Counted from the first letter of the stretch, positions 26,120 to 35,005 are shown. The stretch is DNA of 64,000 bases from Nonomuraea spiralis (GCF_014648435.1 NZ_BMRC01000015.1:62001-126000); one strand, 5' to 3'. A program made the numbers and translations. Notes: generated by a model not told the origin, from the sequence alone.

Positions 26120-27631
26120 ATGGCGGATTTTTCCCGGCCACCGTCCGAAGTTCTGGAGCAGAGCCTCAGCAAGGGCTATGTCGGGGTGCACATCGAACAG
26201 GGCGTGCCCGTTCTCGATCGCGATCTGAACCTGCAGCACGACCTCGTCTCGTCCACCTTGCGTTCGATCGTCTCGAGCTGTGTCGGCGACGGCATCTCAG
26301 CCGGATCCAAGGTTTTCGAGATCCGATCGATCCAGGCGAACCCCGACCAGCCGGCAGCGGAGTCGGACAACGACTTCTGGATTCTCGCCGGCAAGTCGGT
26401 GTCGGACGTGTGCCTCGTCGGCGGCGTCGAGGTGAGGAACTTCACCAAGCTCAGATACAGCTCCCAGAAGCTTCCCGGGCTGACGACACCGGATCCCGGG
26501 CAGGGCCCGTTCCGCGAGGACGTCGTCTTCCTGGACGTGTCGATGAGCACGGTGGACGGTTCGACGGACAGTGATCTGCTGAACCGCGGCGACATCGGCA
26601 TGCAGACGTCCGTACGGCTCCGCCCTTCGTGGGTGGTGCAGGTCGCCGAGGGAAAGACGGAGCCGCCCGCACAGGCTCCGCCCGGGCACACGTACCTGCC
26701 GCTGGCGCTGCTGCGGCGCAAGGCGGGCAACCCCGCGATCGAATCCCAGATGATCACAGATCTCCGGCGGACCATCCTGCCTCTCACCGAGGTCGAACGC
26801 CAGCTCGACCTGATGTCACGACTGCTGCTGCGGCCGTATTTCGACCCCGACCCGCTCAGGCAGGTCTCGCCCGTGCACGGCCCCGCCTCGACACCTGTGA
26901 CGTTGAGTGGACGCAACTTCAACGTGTACGCGGAGGACATGGTCAAGGTGTTCTTCGGCTCGGTTCCCGCAGAGGTCATAGAGACCACGGCGACCACCAT
27001 CAGGACCCTTGTGCCGAAAGGCCTCCCACGAGTGACGAGGGTGACCATCGAGACCGCCGGCGGTTCGGTGACCAGCGACACCGTCTTCGGCCTCGACCAA
27101 GGCGGCGAACGCCCGGCCTTCCGGAGCGGTGCGATCGAGTTCACCCCGCGATCGGGCGGCAAGGACGTCGACGTCACCCTGTACGGAACGAACTTCGACA
27201 TCACATCAGCGGTGTGGTTCGGAACCAACGCCATGGCGGAAATCGTCAGGCTCGTACCGGAGGGCCTGGTGGTGAAGGTCCCCGGCGGCCTGCTCGGACA
27301 GGTGCCCATCAGCATCGCCACGGCCGGTGGTGTCACCACCACGAGAGAGCCCTTCATCGTGGGCGCAGACCCGGAGTTCGCCGCATCCGGCGCCCAGTTC
27401 ACTCCCGACACAGGCAGGGCGGGCGACCGCGTGCGTCTGTCGGGAAGGCACTTCGACGCACCACCCGTATCGGTCTTCTTCGGCACGTTGTCCGCAGAGG
27501 TGGTCAGCGTCGACGACGAGCTCATCGTCGTCACGGTTCCGCTCCAGGCAGTGGGACCACAACGGATCCGCGTCATGACCTGCGTCGGCTCCGCGGTGAG
27601 TGACGACAGTTTCACCGTCGTGTCCCACTGA
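26120..27631 (+). CDS. Fibre-like protein with three IPT/TIG domains
   Basis: A 503-aa protein. The N-terminus (MADFSRPPSEVLEQSLSKGY, VGVHIEQGVPVLDRDLNLQH) resembles the attachment domain of DUF6519-type tail proteins. After a mixed region, three Ig-like IPT/TIG units follow at about residues 250-335, 340-420 and 422-500; each has a variant of PxxGxxxxxVTLSGRNF and a VFFGxxxAEV strand. TIG domains occur in adhesins and phage fibres. No signal peptide is present, which fits incorporation into a cytoplasmically assembled particle. Confidence 0.7.
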   Translation: MADFSRPPSEVLEQSLSKGYVGVHIEQGVPVLDRDLNLQHDLVSSTLRSIVSSCVGDGISAGSKVFEIRSIQANPDQPAAESDNDFWILAGKSVSDVCLVGGVEVRNFTKLRYSSQKLPGLTTPDPGQGPFREDVVFLDVSMSTVDGSTDSDLLNRGDIGMQTSVRLRPSWVVQVAEGKTEPPAQAPPGHTYLPLALLRRKAGNPAIESQMITDLRRTILPLTEVERQLDLMSRLLLRPYFDPDPLRQVSPVHGPASTPVTLSGRNFNVYAEDMVKVFFGSVPAEVIETTATTIRTLVPKGLPRVTRVTIETAGGSVTSDTVFGLDQGGERPAFRSGAIEFTPRSGGKDVDVTLYGTNFDITSAVWFGTNAMAEIVRLVPEGLVVKVPGGLLGQVPISIATAGGVTTTREPFIVGADPEFAASGAQFTPDTGRAGDRVRLSGRHFDAPPVSVFFGTLSAEVVSVDDELIVVTVPLQAVGPQRIRVMTCVGSAVSDDSFTVVSH

Positions 27632-27641
27632 GGAGGATGAC

Positions 27642-29288
27642 GTGTTCGAGGTCTATCCGAATGGACAGGCGGTCCCGGAGCACCTGGAGGCGGGGGCGGC
27701 AACCTCGCTGCTGGAGTTCACCGAACTGTCCGCGGTCGATACGGCGACCGGGCGCAGGGACATGTGGATCAGGATCGTCAAGGTGGGCGCCGGTTGTGGC
27801 CCCTCAGGGCCTCCGCACCCGGCGGTCCGGCTGAAGGCCGACACCGGGGATGTCGTGGAGGTGCCGATCTCGCCCACGCCGGTCGTGCTCCTCAACGGGC
27901 CCCAGGGTTCGCCGCCGGCGGCGAACGCGAACATGGCCGCGGAGGCCGATGACGTCTATCTGGTCCGGGTCACCGTTCTTCGTCAGATTCTCAAATGGCG
28001 GCTGCAGTTGGTGAACAACGACGCGGCGGCACGTGACTTCGTCTGGGTGGTCGCCGACCACAACGCCGAAAGCCGGCAGCCGTGGATCGACCTGCCGACC
28101 ACGCTCGACTTCGAGGTCGACGTCGGGCAGGAGGCCCGGCGCAGCCTCCAGGTCGTCAACCGTGGCACCGGGACACTCACGATGGGGGACGGCGAAGGGT
28201 TCCAGCCTGGCCCGGGTTTCGTCCTCAGCGCCGTGCCGAAGAGCATCGGACCCAACGCGTGCGCCAACTTGGACGTGACGTTCACCGGGGTGCCGGGGCC
28301 CGCCACCGTTCACGCCGTCTACGACGCCACCAGCAACGACACGAAAGCGAAGACGACCCCCGGGCACAATCACCGGGTCACGCTCACGGCCGTCGCCCGG
28401 CTGGCCCCCGGCACCATCCTGCTCGCCGACCGGGACGCCGCCAGAGCGGACGGGGATTGCGCCGGCGGCGTCATCAGGGTGGATCCGACGACGGGGAAGC
28501 AGGTGAGACTGCTCGCCGGCGATCACATCGCGGCGCCCTCCGGAGTGGCCATCGAGGCGGCCGGGACGATTCTGATCGTCCGCGAGGACGCGCTCGTCCG
28601 GCTGGATCTGATGACGGGGCAGCACTCGGTCGTGGCCTCCGGCGACCCGCTGGGGAGATTCCACGTGGGGCTGGTGATCGAGGACGACGGCCAGGTTCTG
28701 CTCACCCACACCGGACGCAAAGGTCACGGCAGGGGCCAGCTCATCAGGGTCCGTCCGGACACCGGCGAGAAAACCGTGCTCACCGACAGCGAGTGTGATT
28801 TCGCCGGGGTGGCACTGGAGGCCGACGGCACGATCCTCGTCGTGGAACAGGGCATGTCACCTGACAGGCCGCGCGCTCTCCTCCGGGTCGACCGGCACAC
28901 CGGACAGCCGACCGTCCTGACCACCTTCGATCCGCCCTGCAGGCCGGTCGGGCTGGCCGTGGAGCCCGACGGCCAGATCCTGGTCACCGACGCCGTCTCC
29001 ACCGACGGTACGGGCAGGTTGATCCGGTTCAACCCGACGACCGGGAACAAGACGGTGGTGTCCACCGGCCAGTTCTTCCGCTCACCCTGGGGGATCGCCG
29101 TCGAACCCACGGGTTCGATCCTGGTGTCCGACCACGAGGCCTTCGGCCACAAGGGCGGAGTGATCCGTGTCCATCCGCAGACCGGTGAGCAGACGACGGT
29201 GAGTGCCGGGGGCCTGCTGACCAGTCCACTCATGATCACACTCGTTCCGCACGACGGACGCAGGTCCGTACCCCCTCACCGGCCATGA
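27642..29288 (+). CDS. Fibre-associated protein with C-terminal NHL-type beta-propeller
   Basis: A 548-aa protein starting at GTG 27642; the RBS AGGAGG overlaps the preceding stop. Residues 1-120 are beta-rich. Residues 140-260 look like an Ig-like domain (SLQVVNRGTGTLTMGDGEGF, CANLDVTFTGVPGPATV). Residues 260-540 are repeated units of about 47 residues following the pattern LIRVDPxTGxQTxLxxxxxFxxPxGIAVExDGxILVxD, an NHL/SMP-type propeller. No catalytic motif was seen; such propellers bind proteins or ligands. Secretion signals are absent. It is clustered with other fibre genes, so a surface or receptor-binding role is inferred. Confidence 0.65.
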   Translation: MFEVYPNGQAVPEHLEAGAATSLLEFTELSAVDTATGRRDMWIRIVKVGAGCGPSGPPHPAVRLKADTGDVVEVPISPTPVVLLNGPQGSPPAANANMAAEADDVYLVRVTVLRQILKWRLQLVNNDAAARDFVWVVADHNAESRQPWIDLPTTLDFEVDVGQEARRSLQVVNRGTGTLTMGDGEGFQPGPGFVLSAVPKSIGPNACANLDVTFTGVPGPATVHAVYDATSNDTKAKTTPGHNHRVTLTAVARLAPGTILLADRDAARADGDCAGGVIRVDPTTGKQVRLLAGDHIAAPSGVAIEAAGTILIVREDALVRLDLMTGQHSVVASGDPLGRFHVGLVIEDDGQVLLTHTGRKGHGRGQLIRVRPDTGEKTVLTDSECDFAGVALEADGTILVVEQGMSPDRPRALLRVDRHTGQPTVLTTFDPPCRPVGLAVEPDGQILVTDAVSTDGTGRLIRFNPTTGNKTVVSTGQFFRSPWGIAVEPTGSILVSDHEAFGHKGGVIRVHPQTGEQTTVSAGGLLTSPLMITLVPHDGRRSVPPHRP

Positions 29289-29360
29289 GCGGCGGCATGG
29301 TCGCACGCTGACATCGGTTCGGTCGGTGTCCCGTCCATCTCTACGCCACGGGGGAAATCC

Positions 29361-32042
29361 ATGGGCAACAACACATTGAAGCGGAGCGAGTACTGGGACC
29401 ACGACCTGTACATCCCGCGCATCGGCGCCACGGGCAACGTTCAGAGTCATACGGACGTGCAGCACTATCTGCTGCCCATGGATCAGGCCCGCAACACCGC
29501 CTGCCTCACCTGGGGCGTGGCCGCGGGGCTGGCCGTACAGGTGAGCGGAGACCCGGTCGGGTTGAGGATCAGCCCTGGTGCGGCCGTCGACGCGGAAGGG
29601 CGCTTGATCGTCCTGAGGCCGGGTGGCGCGGCCGTCGTCGACCCGGCCGCGGACCCGGATCAGCTCGACGACATCCTGACCGCGGGCGTCGCGGACGACG
29701 GAGTGGTGTTCGGGACGGCCAAGGTGAGCGGCGACCGCCTCCTGACCGTCACCTGGCTGGAGGTGCTGCAGCAGGAAAGCCCCGAAGATCCGCCCGTCCT
29801 CGTGCACGCGCCGTGGCTGCGCCTGATCCCGGCCGGTGACGACGACGGCCGGCAGGTGGTGCTGGCGCGGCTCACCCTGGACGACGGCAGGGTCACGACC
29901 TTGTCCGCCGGCACACGTCGCCTTGTGGGCGTGCCCACCGGACGCCTGGAGCTACGGGCCGTCACCGAAACCGGCGGAGCCGACCTTCAGGTCGGGCAAC
30001 GCGTGATGGCCGAGTTCGCGGCCGACCCGGAAGGTGACGTCGTCCTCACTCTGACCTCGGACGACAACCCCCGCCGATCGCTCAGCGTCGAAGGCGCGAC
30101 AGGCAACGTGTCGGTGCACTCGACGCTGCTCGCCCGTGGCGACGCGGACGTCACCGGCAAGCTGACCGCCCGCGCCACCGTCGAGGCCACCGGGGACATG
30201 AACGTCCACCGCGCCCTGAACGTGCTCGACACGTTGAACGCCCACGGTGCCCTGAACGCGTTGGGCGCGGTGAACGTCCAGGGCACTCTCACCGCGAAAG
30301 GTGCCGTCACCGTCGGCGCCGGCCTGAACGTGAGCGGTGGTGTCCTGGACGTCGGCCGCCGGATGCGCGTACGGCAGGGCGAGGAACCCAGTGCCGGAAT
30401 CTGGTTCTACCAACGGGTGCCCAACGCCGATCGCGCCTTGATCGGCATGGCTGATGACACCACCGTCGGCATCTGGGGCAACACCGGTGCCAACTGGGCG
30501 CTGCGCATCGACACCACCACCGGCGAAACGAGCTTCACCGGCAGCCAGGTGTCGGTCGCGGGGAGACTCGACGTCAAGGGTGTTCTCAACGCCCAGAACA
30601 CCGTGGAAGCCCAAGGCGTGCTCAACGCCCACGGCGCCCTGAACGCGCTGGGCGCGTTGAACGCCCAGGGCCCCCTCACCGCGCAGAACATCCTCAACGC
30701 CAACGCGGGACTGAACGTACGCGGCGGTCTGGATGTGTACCGCCGCATGCGCGCACGGCAGTCCGGCGACGCCTCGGCCGGGATCTGGTTCCATCAGGAC
30801 GGTCCCAACGCCGATCGCGCCATGATCGGCATGGCCGATGACAGCACCGTCGGCATCTGGGGCAACACCGGTGCGAACTGGGCGCTGCGCATCAACACCA
30901 CCACAGGCGAGGCCGGCTTCACCGGCAGCCAGGTTTCCGTTATGGGGAGACTCGACGTCAAGGGCGTTCTCAACGCCCAGAACACCATCGAGGCCCAAGG
31001 CGTGCTCAACGCCCACGGCGCCCTGAACGCATTGGGCGCGTTGAACGTCCAAGGCATTCTCACCGCGAACGGCGCCGTCACCGCCGGCGCCGGCCTCACC
31101 GTCAAGGGTGTTCTCACTGCTCAGAACACCGTCGAGGCCCAAGGCGTGCTCAATGCCCGCAGCACCCTGAACGCATTCGGCGCGCTGAACGTGGTGGGCC
31201 CCCTCAGCGCGCAGAGCAACGTCACGGCCGGCGCCGGCCTCATCGCCATGGGTGTTCTCACCGCTCAGAACACCGTCGAAGCCCAAGGCGTGCTCAATGC
31301 CCGCAGCACCTTGAACGCATTCGGCGCGCTGAACGTGGTGGGCCCCCTCAGCGCGCAGAGCAACGTCACGGCCGGCGCGGGACTGGACGTACGCGCGGGA
31401 CTGGACATCCGCGTGCCGAGGGCGTACTACGAATGCGACAATTTCGATGTCTTCGGCAAGATGTATGTCGGCGGCGACGTCAGCCTCCACGGCAGCCAGG
31501 TGTACGTCCACAACAATTTCAGGGTGGTGCGGTTTTCCAGCCTTGAGGGCGGGTGCTCGATCTACGGCTCCCTCTCCAAGCCTGGAGGCACTTTCCTCAT
31601 CGACCACCCGCTCGACCCGGCCGGCAAATATCTGTCGCACTCCTTCGTCGAATCACCGGAGATGCTCAACGTGTACTCCGGCGTCGCCGTCACCGACGAC
31701 CAGGGCAAGGTCACCGTCGCTCTCCCGGACTACTTCGAGGCGCTCAACCGCGACCACCGTTTCCAGGTGACACCGATCGGCCGGCTCGCCATGGCCGCCG
31801 TGGACGGCGGAGTACGGGACAACGCCTTCACGATACGCACCGACCAGCCGAACGTCACGGTGTCGTGGCAGGTCACCGGCGTACGCCAGGACCCGTGGGC
31901 CCTGGCTCATCCCGTCGAGGTGGAGAAAGAAAAGCCGGCGGAAGAGCGCGGAATGCTCCTTTATCCCGAGGAACACGGATTTCCGGCGACCATGGGCATC
32001 AGGAGTCGCGGGGAAGCCGAGAGAGAAAGGAAAAAGTCATGA
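29361..32042 (+). CDS. Large beta-helical tail-fibre/spike protein with internal duplications
   Basis: An 893-aa protein. The N-terminal 240 residues are a tail-fibre attachment-type module (SEYWDHDLYIPRIGATGNVQ onward). Residues about 245-700 are short repeats such as LNAHGALNALGALN and VEAQGVLNAR, typical of trimeric beta-helical fibres, broken twice by a 60-residue globular insert (NADRALIGMADDTTVGIWGN). The C-terminal domain contains LIDHPLDPAGKYLSHSFVES and VTVALPDYFEALNRDHRFQV, a conserved terminal domain shared by tail-spike-like proteins. It ends in a charged tail, and its stop overlaps the next ATG. Confidence 0.75.
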   Translation: MGNNTLKRSEYWDHDLYIPRIGATGNVQSHTDVQHYLLPMDQARNTACLTWGVAAGLAVQVSGDPVGLRISPGAAVDAEGRLIVLRPGGAAVVDPAADPDQLDDILTAGVADDGVVFGTAKVSGDRLLTVTWLEVLQQESPEDPPVLVHAPWLRLIPAGDDDGRQVVLARLTLDDGRVTTLSAGTRRLVGVPTGRLELRAVTETGGADLQVGQRVMAEFAADPEGDVVLTLTSDDNPRRSLSVEGATGNVSVHSTLLARGDADVTGKLTARATVEATGDMNVHRALNVLDTLNAHGALNALGAVNVQGTLTAKGAVTVGAGLNVSGGVLDVGRRMRVRQGEEPSAGIWFYQRVPNADRALIGMADDTTVGIWGNTGANWALRIDTTTGETSFTGSQVSVAGRLDVKGVLNAQNTVEAQGVLNAHGALNALGALNAQGPLTAQNILNANAGLNVRGGLDVYRRMRARQSGDASAGIWFHQDGPNADRAMIGMADDSTVGIWGNTGANWALRINTTTGEAGFTGSQVSVMGRLDVKGVLNAQNTIEAQGVLNAHGALNALGALNVQGILTANGAVTAGAGLTVKGVLTAQNTVEAQGVLNARSTLNAFGALNVVGPLSAQSNVTAGAGLIAMGVLTAQNTVEAQGVLNARSTLNAFGALNVVGPLSAQSNVTAGAGLDVRAGLDIRVPRAYYECDNFDVFGKMYVGGDVSLHGSQVYVHNNFRVVRFSSLEGGCSIYGSLSKPGGTFLIDHPLDPAGKYLSHSFVESPEMLNVYSGVAVTDDQGKVTVALPDYFEALNRDHRFQVTPIGRLAMAAVDGGVRDNAFTIRTDQPNVTVSWQVTGVRQDPWALAHPVEVEKEKPAEERGMLLYPEEHGFPATMGIRSRGEAERERKKS
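30358..31394 (+). repeat. Nested in-frame duplications in the fibre gene (384-bp and 144-bp units)
   Basis: A block starting near GCCGATCGCGCC at 30426 recurs at 30810, an offset of 384 bp (128 codons), with scattered differences. Further on, a 144-bp (48-codon) unit beginning GGTGTTCTCAC at 31107 recurs at 31251 almost without change. Both keep the reading frame, so fibre length could vary by recombination or slippage. Confidence 0.88.
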
Positions 32043-32227
32043 TGGATCAATTGCGGGAACGGCTCGCGGACCTGACCCGGGAATACCAGCTCGGCGAGGC
32101 GCAACTGCGCGACGTGGTGCGGCAGGACGCGCTTCTCCGGGAGACGCTCCTGCGTATCAGCGGAGCCATGCAGGTGCTGGAGGAACTGTGCCAGGCGGAG
32201 GAGGCGCGGGAGGCACAGCAGGCTTAG
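32039..32227 (+). CDS. 62-aa coiled-coil protein in the fibre block
   Basis: Starts at ATG 32039, overlapping the fibre-gene stop (ATGA), so translation is coupled. The product is almost wholly helical with a heptad pattern (LRERLADLTREYQLGEAQLR, LLRISGAMQVLEELCQAEEA). It could be a trimerisation accessory or a fibre-assembly chaperone, comparable in position to small phage tail-fibre chaperones, though no homology was recognised. Confidence 0.6.
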   Translation: MMDQLRERLADLTREYQLGEAQLRDVVRQDALLRETLLRISGAMQVLEELCQAEEAREAQQA

Positions 32228-32265
32228 CCCAGGTGCTCGGAAACGTATACCGGAAGGAAAGAAGA

Positions 32266-32991
32266 ATGACAGCGCTTCACGGAAGCACCGCCGCCGTCGG
32301 CGAGGCCGGAGTCCGCGGCGACAGCGTACAGTTCCACGGTGTCATCGGAATGTGCGGGCAATCCGGGGGCTCGGGCGTCGCCGGGGTCAACGACAACGGT
32401 GGCGACGGCGTGTCCGGCCAGGGCCACAACGGGGTGCGGGGCAGCAGCAGCGCCGACGAAGGCGCGGGAGTGATGGGGCACAGCTCCGGTGTGACGGGCT
32501 CCGGAGTGCTCGGTGTCGGCGAAAGTGGACACGGCGTGCTCGGGGTGGGAAAAGGCGGCGCCCCTGGGGTCAAGGGCATCAACGAGAATCCCAGCGCCCT
32601 CGGGGTGCTCGGCCAGGGACATATCGGCGTCTGGGGGCAGAGCCTCAATGAGCGCGGTTTCGGGGTGTTCGCCGTCGGCGGCGAGGCTGGCGTGCTCGCC
32701 ATCTCGAACGAGCCGAGCGGGCGCGGCGTCGAGGCGATAAGCAGGGAAGGTGCCGGCCTCTACGCTCAAGGGTCCCCGGCCGGCCTGTTCCAGGGGGATG
32801 TCCGGGTCAACGGGGTCCTGAACGTGCAGAACGTCGACGTCCTGGGCCGAATCACCACCGTGGAACAGGACCTCGCCAAGGCGATCCAGCAACAAGTGGC
32901 CGATCTGAGGAATCAACACGCCGCGGAGGTCCAGCGGCTGACCGAGGCGGTCGCCGCCCTCACCGCACGGGTGGCCGCGCTGGAGAGCTGA
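32266..32991 (+). CDS. Gly/Val-rich beta-helix protein with C-terminal coiled coil
   Basis: A 241-aa product. Start ATG 32266 follows GGAAGG by 7 nt; an upstream extension to 32188 overlaps the previous gene and has no RBS. Residues 15-180 are repeats with GVxGxGxxGxGV periodicity (GVAGVNDNGGDGVSGQGHNG, VLGVGESGHGVLGVGKGG), as in trimeric phage fibres and spikes. Residues 185-241 form a coiled coil (TTVEQDLAKAIQQQ, VQRLTEAVAALTARVAALES) likely to trimerise it. Probably another appendage of the injection particle. It is the last gene of the block. Confidence 0.65.
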   Translation: MTALHGSTAAVGEAGVRGDSVQFHGVIGMCGQSGGSGVAGVNDNGGDGVSGQGHNGVRGSSSADEGAGVMGHSSGVTGSGVLGVGESGHGVLGVGKGGAPGVKGINENPSALGVLGQGHIGVWGQSLNERGFGVFAVGGEAGVLAISNEPSGRGVEAISREGAGLYAQGSPAGLFQGDVRVNGVLNVQNVDVLGRITTVEQDLAKAIQQQVADLRNQHAAEVQRLTEAVAALTARVAALES

Positions 32992-33269
32992 GCGGGCGCG
33001 AATACGGCCCTGGCCTCCTGCGCGGCGGCGTCACCAGGAACGGCGACTCGGGCCGGCAGGAGCCGGACCGACGAACGTGATGGCGGCGGAGAGGCCGAAT
33101 CTTTGCCTCCTGCGCCGGGGAAGCGGGTGGACTTCGGGGGATCTGTGGGGAGCGAGGCCCTTGGTGAGCGGGGAGCGGTGCGCCGTGGCCGGCCAAGGCG
33201 GCCTCCGCCGACTCGTGAGACCGTCGATGTCTTCCCTGGGTGGAAGGCGCCACATGGGGGAGAGCGCTG
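32992..33269. other. Intergenic region between fibre block and sodC
   Basis: About 280 bp without a recognisable gene. Complementary CTCCTGC (about 33015) and GCAGGAG (about 33056) could form a long-loop hairpin, but this is weak evidence for a terminator. The region presumably contains the promoter for the superoxide dismutase gene. Confidence 0.3.
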
Positions 33270-33908
33270 ATGGCAGGCAAGGTTCGCCTGACTCTGGTCG
33301 CCGTGCTGGGCGTGGGCGCCGTGGCGCTGGGCGCCGCCGCGCTGGGAAGAATGGTGCCGGCGCCGGACGGCGGGCCCGCCGACGCGATGATGCCGGCGCG
33401 GGACGGCGCCCGCGCCGGCGCGGTGATCAGGGACGCCGCCGGCCGGACGGTCGGCTCGCTCCAGGTGGAGGACGCCGGGAACGGCAGGACCAAGATCACG
33501 GTTGGGGTGAAGGACCTGCCCGCCGGGTTCCACGGCTTCCACGTGCACGCCAAAGGGGTCTGTGATCCGCGGTCGGAGGACCCGGCTACGGGCAGCCCCT
33601 TCTTCAGCGCCGGCGGACACTACGACCTCGGCTCACATCCCCACGACCACCACAGCGGGGACCTGCCCGGCCTGCTGGTCGGCGCGGACGGCACCGGCAC
33701 CGCCTCGACGGTGACCGATCGTTTCCGCGGGACGCAGCTCTTCGACGACGACGGCAGCGCCATCATGATCCACGCGGTGGCCGACAACCACGCGAACATC
33801 CCGGACCGTTACCGGAACGCCGAGGGTGCGCCGGGGCCCGACGCCGAGACCTTGAAAGCGGGCGACTCCGGCAGGCGCATCGCGTGCGGCGTGATCACCA
33901 GAAGCTAG
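33270..33908 (+). CDS. sodC: Cu/Zn superoxide dismutase, exported or membrane-anchored
   Basis: A 212-aa protein converting superoxide to oxygen and peroxide outside the membrane. An N-terminal hydrophobic segment (VRLTLVAVLGVGAVALGAAA) acts as signal or anchor; there is no lipobox cysteine. Metal ligands are visible as FHGFHVHAKGVC, GGHYDLGSHPHDHHSGDLPG and IMIHAVADNHANIP, with the disulphide partner in RRIACGVI. Start ATG 33270 was chosen over 33240 because it directly precedes the signal peptide. It is monocistronic. Its neighbouring eCIS genes do not obviously depend on it. Confidence 0.88.
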   Translation: MAGKVRLTLVAVLGVGAVALGAAALGRMVPAPDGGPADAMMPARDGARAGAVIRDAAGRTVGSLQVEDAGNGRTKITVGVKDLPAGFHGFHVHAKGVCDPRSEDPATGSPFFSAGGHYDLGSHPHDHHSGDLPGLLVGADGTGTASTVTDRFRGTQLFDDDGSAIMIHAVADNHANIPDRYRNAEGAPGPDAETLKAGDSGRRIACGVITRS

Positions 33909-33927
33909 CGCCGGCGTCCGCGTCGCC

Positions 33928-34113
33928 TACCAGCGATCCCAGTGCACGACCTCGGTGACGGGGACGCGGCGGGCGGGCTTGAAGTGCGTGCCGATCGTCC
34001 AGGCGATGGGGATCAGCGCGCATCGCACGGTCCTGTCGTACGGCACGCCGAGGATGTCGACGAGGTGGCGCAGGCTGTCGGCGATGGCGGGCCACGCACT
34101 GCTCGCAGCGGAG
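33928..34113 (-). pseudogene. C-terminal remnant of a nitroreductase-family gene
   Basis: One minus-strand frame reads SLRHLVDILGVPYDRTVRCA, LIPIAWTIGTHFKPARRVPV, TEVVHWDRW and then stops. This is the typical end of FMN nitroreductases. Upstream the frame runs without family similarity into the XRE gene's 3' end; no N-terminal flavin-binding part remains. It is interpreted as a decayed gene fragment. Confidence 0.65.
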
Positions 34114-34140
34114 CACCCTCCTGCACGCCGGTGCCCGGTG

Positions 34141-34971
34141 TCAGAGGGGCGCGGCGGTGGTCCGCAGCCACGCGATCTTGTCGGCGGTGTCGGTGCTGGG
34201 CAGCGGGTTGTACAGCACCATGGTCAGGTCGGGTCTGGCGGGCAGTCTCATCTGGCTGCTCTCGAAGGTCAGCGTGCCCACGACGGGATGGTCGACCTCG
34301 TTGATCCAGATTCCGGCCGCCTGTACGTCCTGTCGTGCCCACAACCGGGCGAATTCGGGGCTGGTCGCGCCCAGCGTGCTGACCACGTCGTGGATGTCGT
34401 GATCGCGGGGCTGCTCGGCCGCCGCGGCCCGGAAGGCCGCCACCACGGTCGGCGCCAGGTCCTGCCAGGCCCGCTCCCGGCAGCGGAACCGAGGGTCGTG
34501 GAAGAAGCCCACCAGGCAGTTGCGCTCGGCCTGAGCCATGTCCAGCGCGAGCCTGGCCGACTCGTTCCAGGCCACGTGGTTCCAGGAGGCGTCCAGCATG
34601 GTGGCCGGCTTGGGGTCCCAGGCCTCGATCAGTCGTTGCAGTCCGTCGCAGTAGGCGTGCGGGTGTCCGGTCGGCGGCGGTGGATTGAGCCCGGCCAGCG
34701 TGTACAGGTGCCGCCGTTCGGCCTCGTCGAGTCGCAGTACCCGGGCCACCGCGTCCAGCACCTGCGCGGAGACGTTGATCTCGCGCCCCTGCTCCAGCCA
34801 CTGGTACCACCCCGGGCTCACCCCGGCCAGCACCGCGACTTCCTCGCGGCGCAGCCCAGGCGTACGCCGGCGTACCCCGGCCGGGAGACCGGCTGAGGCC
34901 GGGCTGACGCGGGCACGTCTGCTCACCAGGAAGTCACGCAGGTCTCGGCGACGTCCCTCGCCCGGCGTCAC
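34141..34971 (-). CDS. XRE-family regulator with MmyB-like ligand-binding domain
   Basis: A 276-aa protein. The N-terminal helix-turn-helix contains TPGLRREEVAVLAGVSPGWY and QWLEQGREINVSAQVLDAVA. The C-terminal domain (MLDASWNHVAWNESARLALD, FARLWARQDV, GTLTFESSQMRLPARPDLTM) matches the MmyB-like PAS-type sensor (PF17765), thought to bind a small, perhaps lipid-like, ligand. It is divergent from the MFS and SDR genes, with a perfect inverted repeat in the short gap, so it most likely represses them and itself. Confidence 0.88.
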   Translation of the reverse strand: MTPGEGRRRDLRDFLVSRRARVSPASAGLPAGVRRRTPGLRREEVAVLAGVSPGWYQWLEQGREINVSAQVLDAVARVLRLDEAERRHLYTLAGLNPPPPTGHPHAYCDGLQRLIEAWDPKPATMLDASWNHVAWNESARLALDMAQAERNCLVGFFHDPRFRCRERAWQDLAPTVVAAFRAAAAEQPRDHDIHDVVSTLGATSPEFARLWARQDVQAAGIWINEVDHPVVGTLTFESSQMRLPARPDLTMVLYNPLPSTDTADKIAWLRTTAAPL

Positions 34972-34986
34972 CGCGCACCGCTTCGG

Positions 34987-35005
34987 CTGGTGGTGCCACC
35001 ACCAG
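34987..35005. promoter_or_regulatory. Perfect inverted repeat in the XRE/MFS divergent gap
   Basis: CTGGTGGT-GCC-ACCACCAG, an 8-bp perfect dyad with a 3-bp centre, lies 16 bp upstream of the XRE start and 51 bp before the MFS start. The position suits an operator for the neighbouring XRE regulator. Assignment to that protein is inference. Confidence 0.55.

Noticed and set aside
29952..31640. Antisense frame of 562 codons across the fibre gene
   Set aside because: It mirrors the fibre repeats on the other strand and has no start signal or family similarity; the plus-strand frame has conserved fibre domains.
29361..32042. Regular repeats that could suggest a CRISPR array
   Set aside because: Repeat units are long (144 and 384 bp), in frame, lack unique spacers of about 30 bp, and encode fibre repeats.
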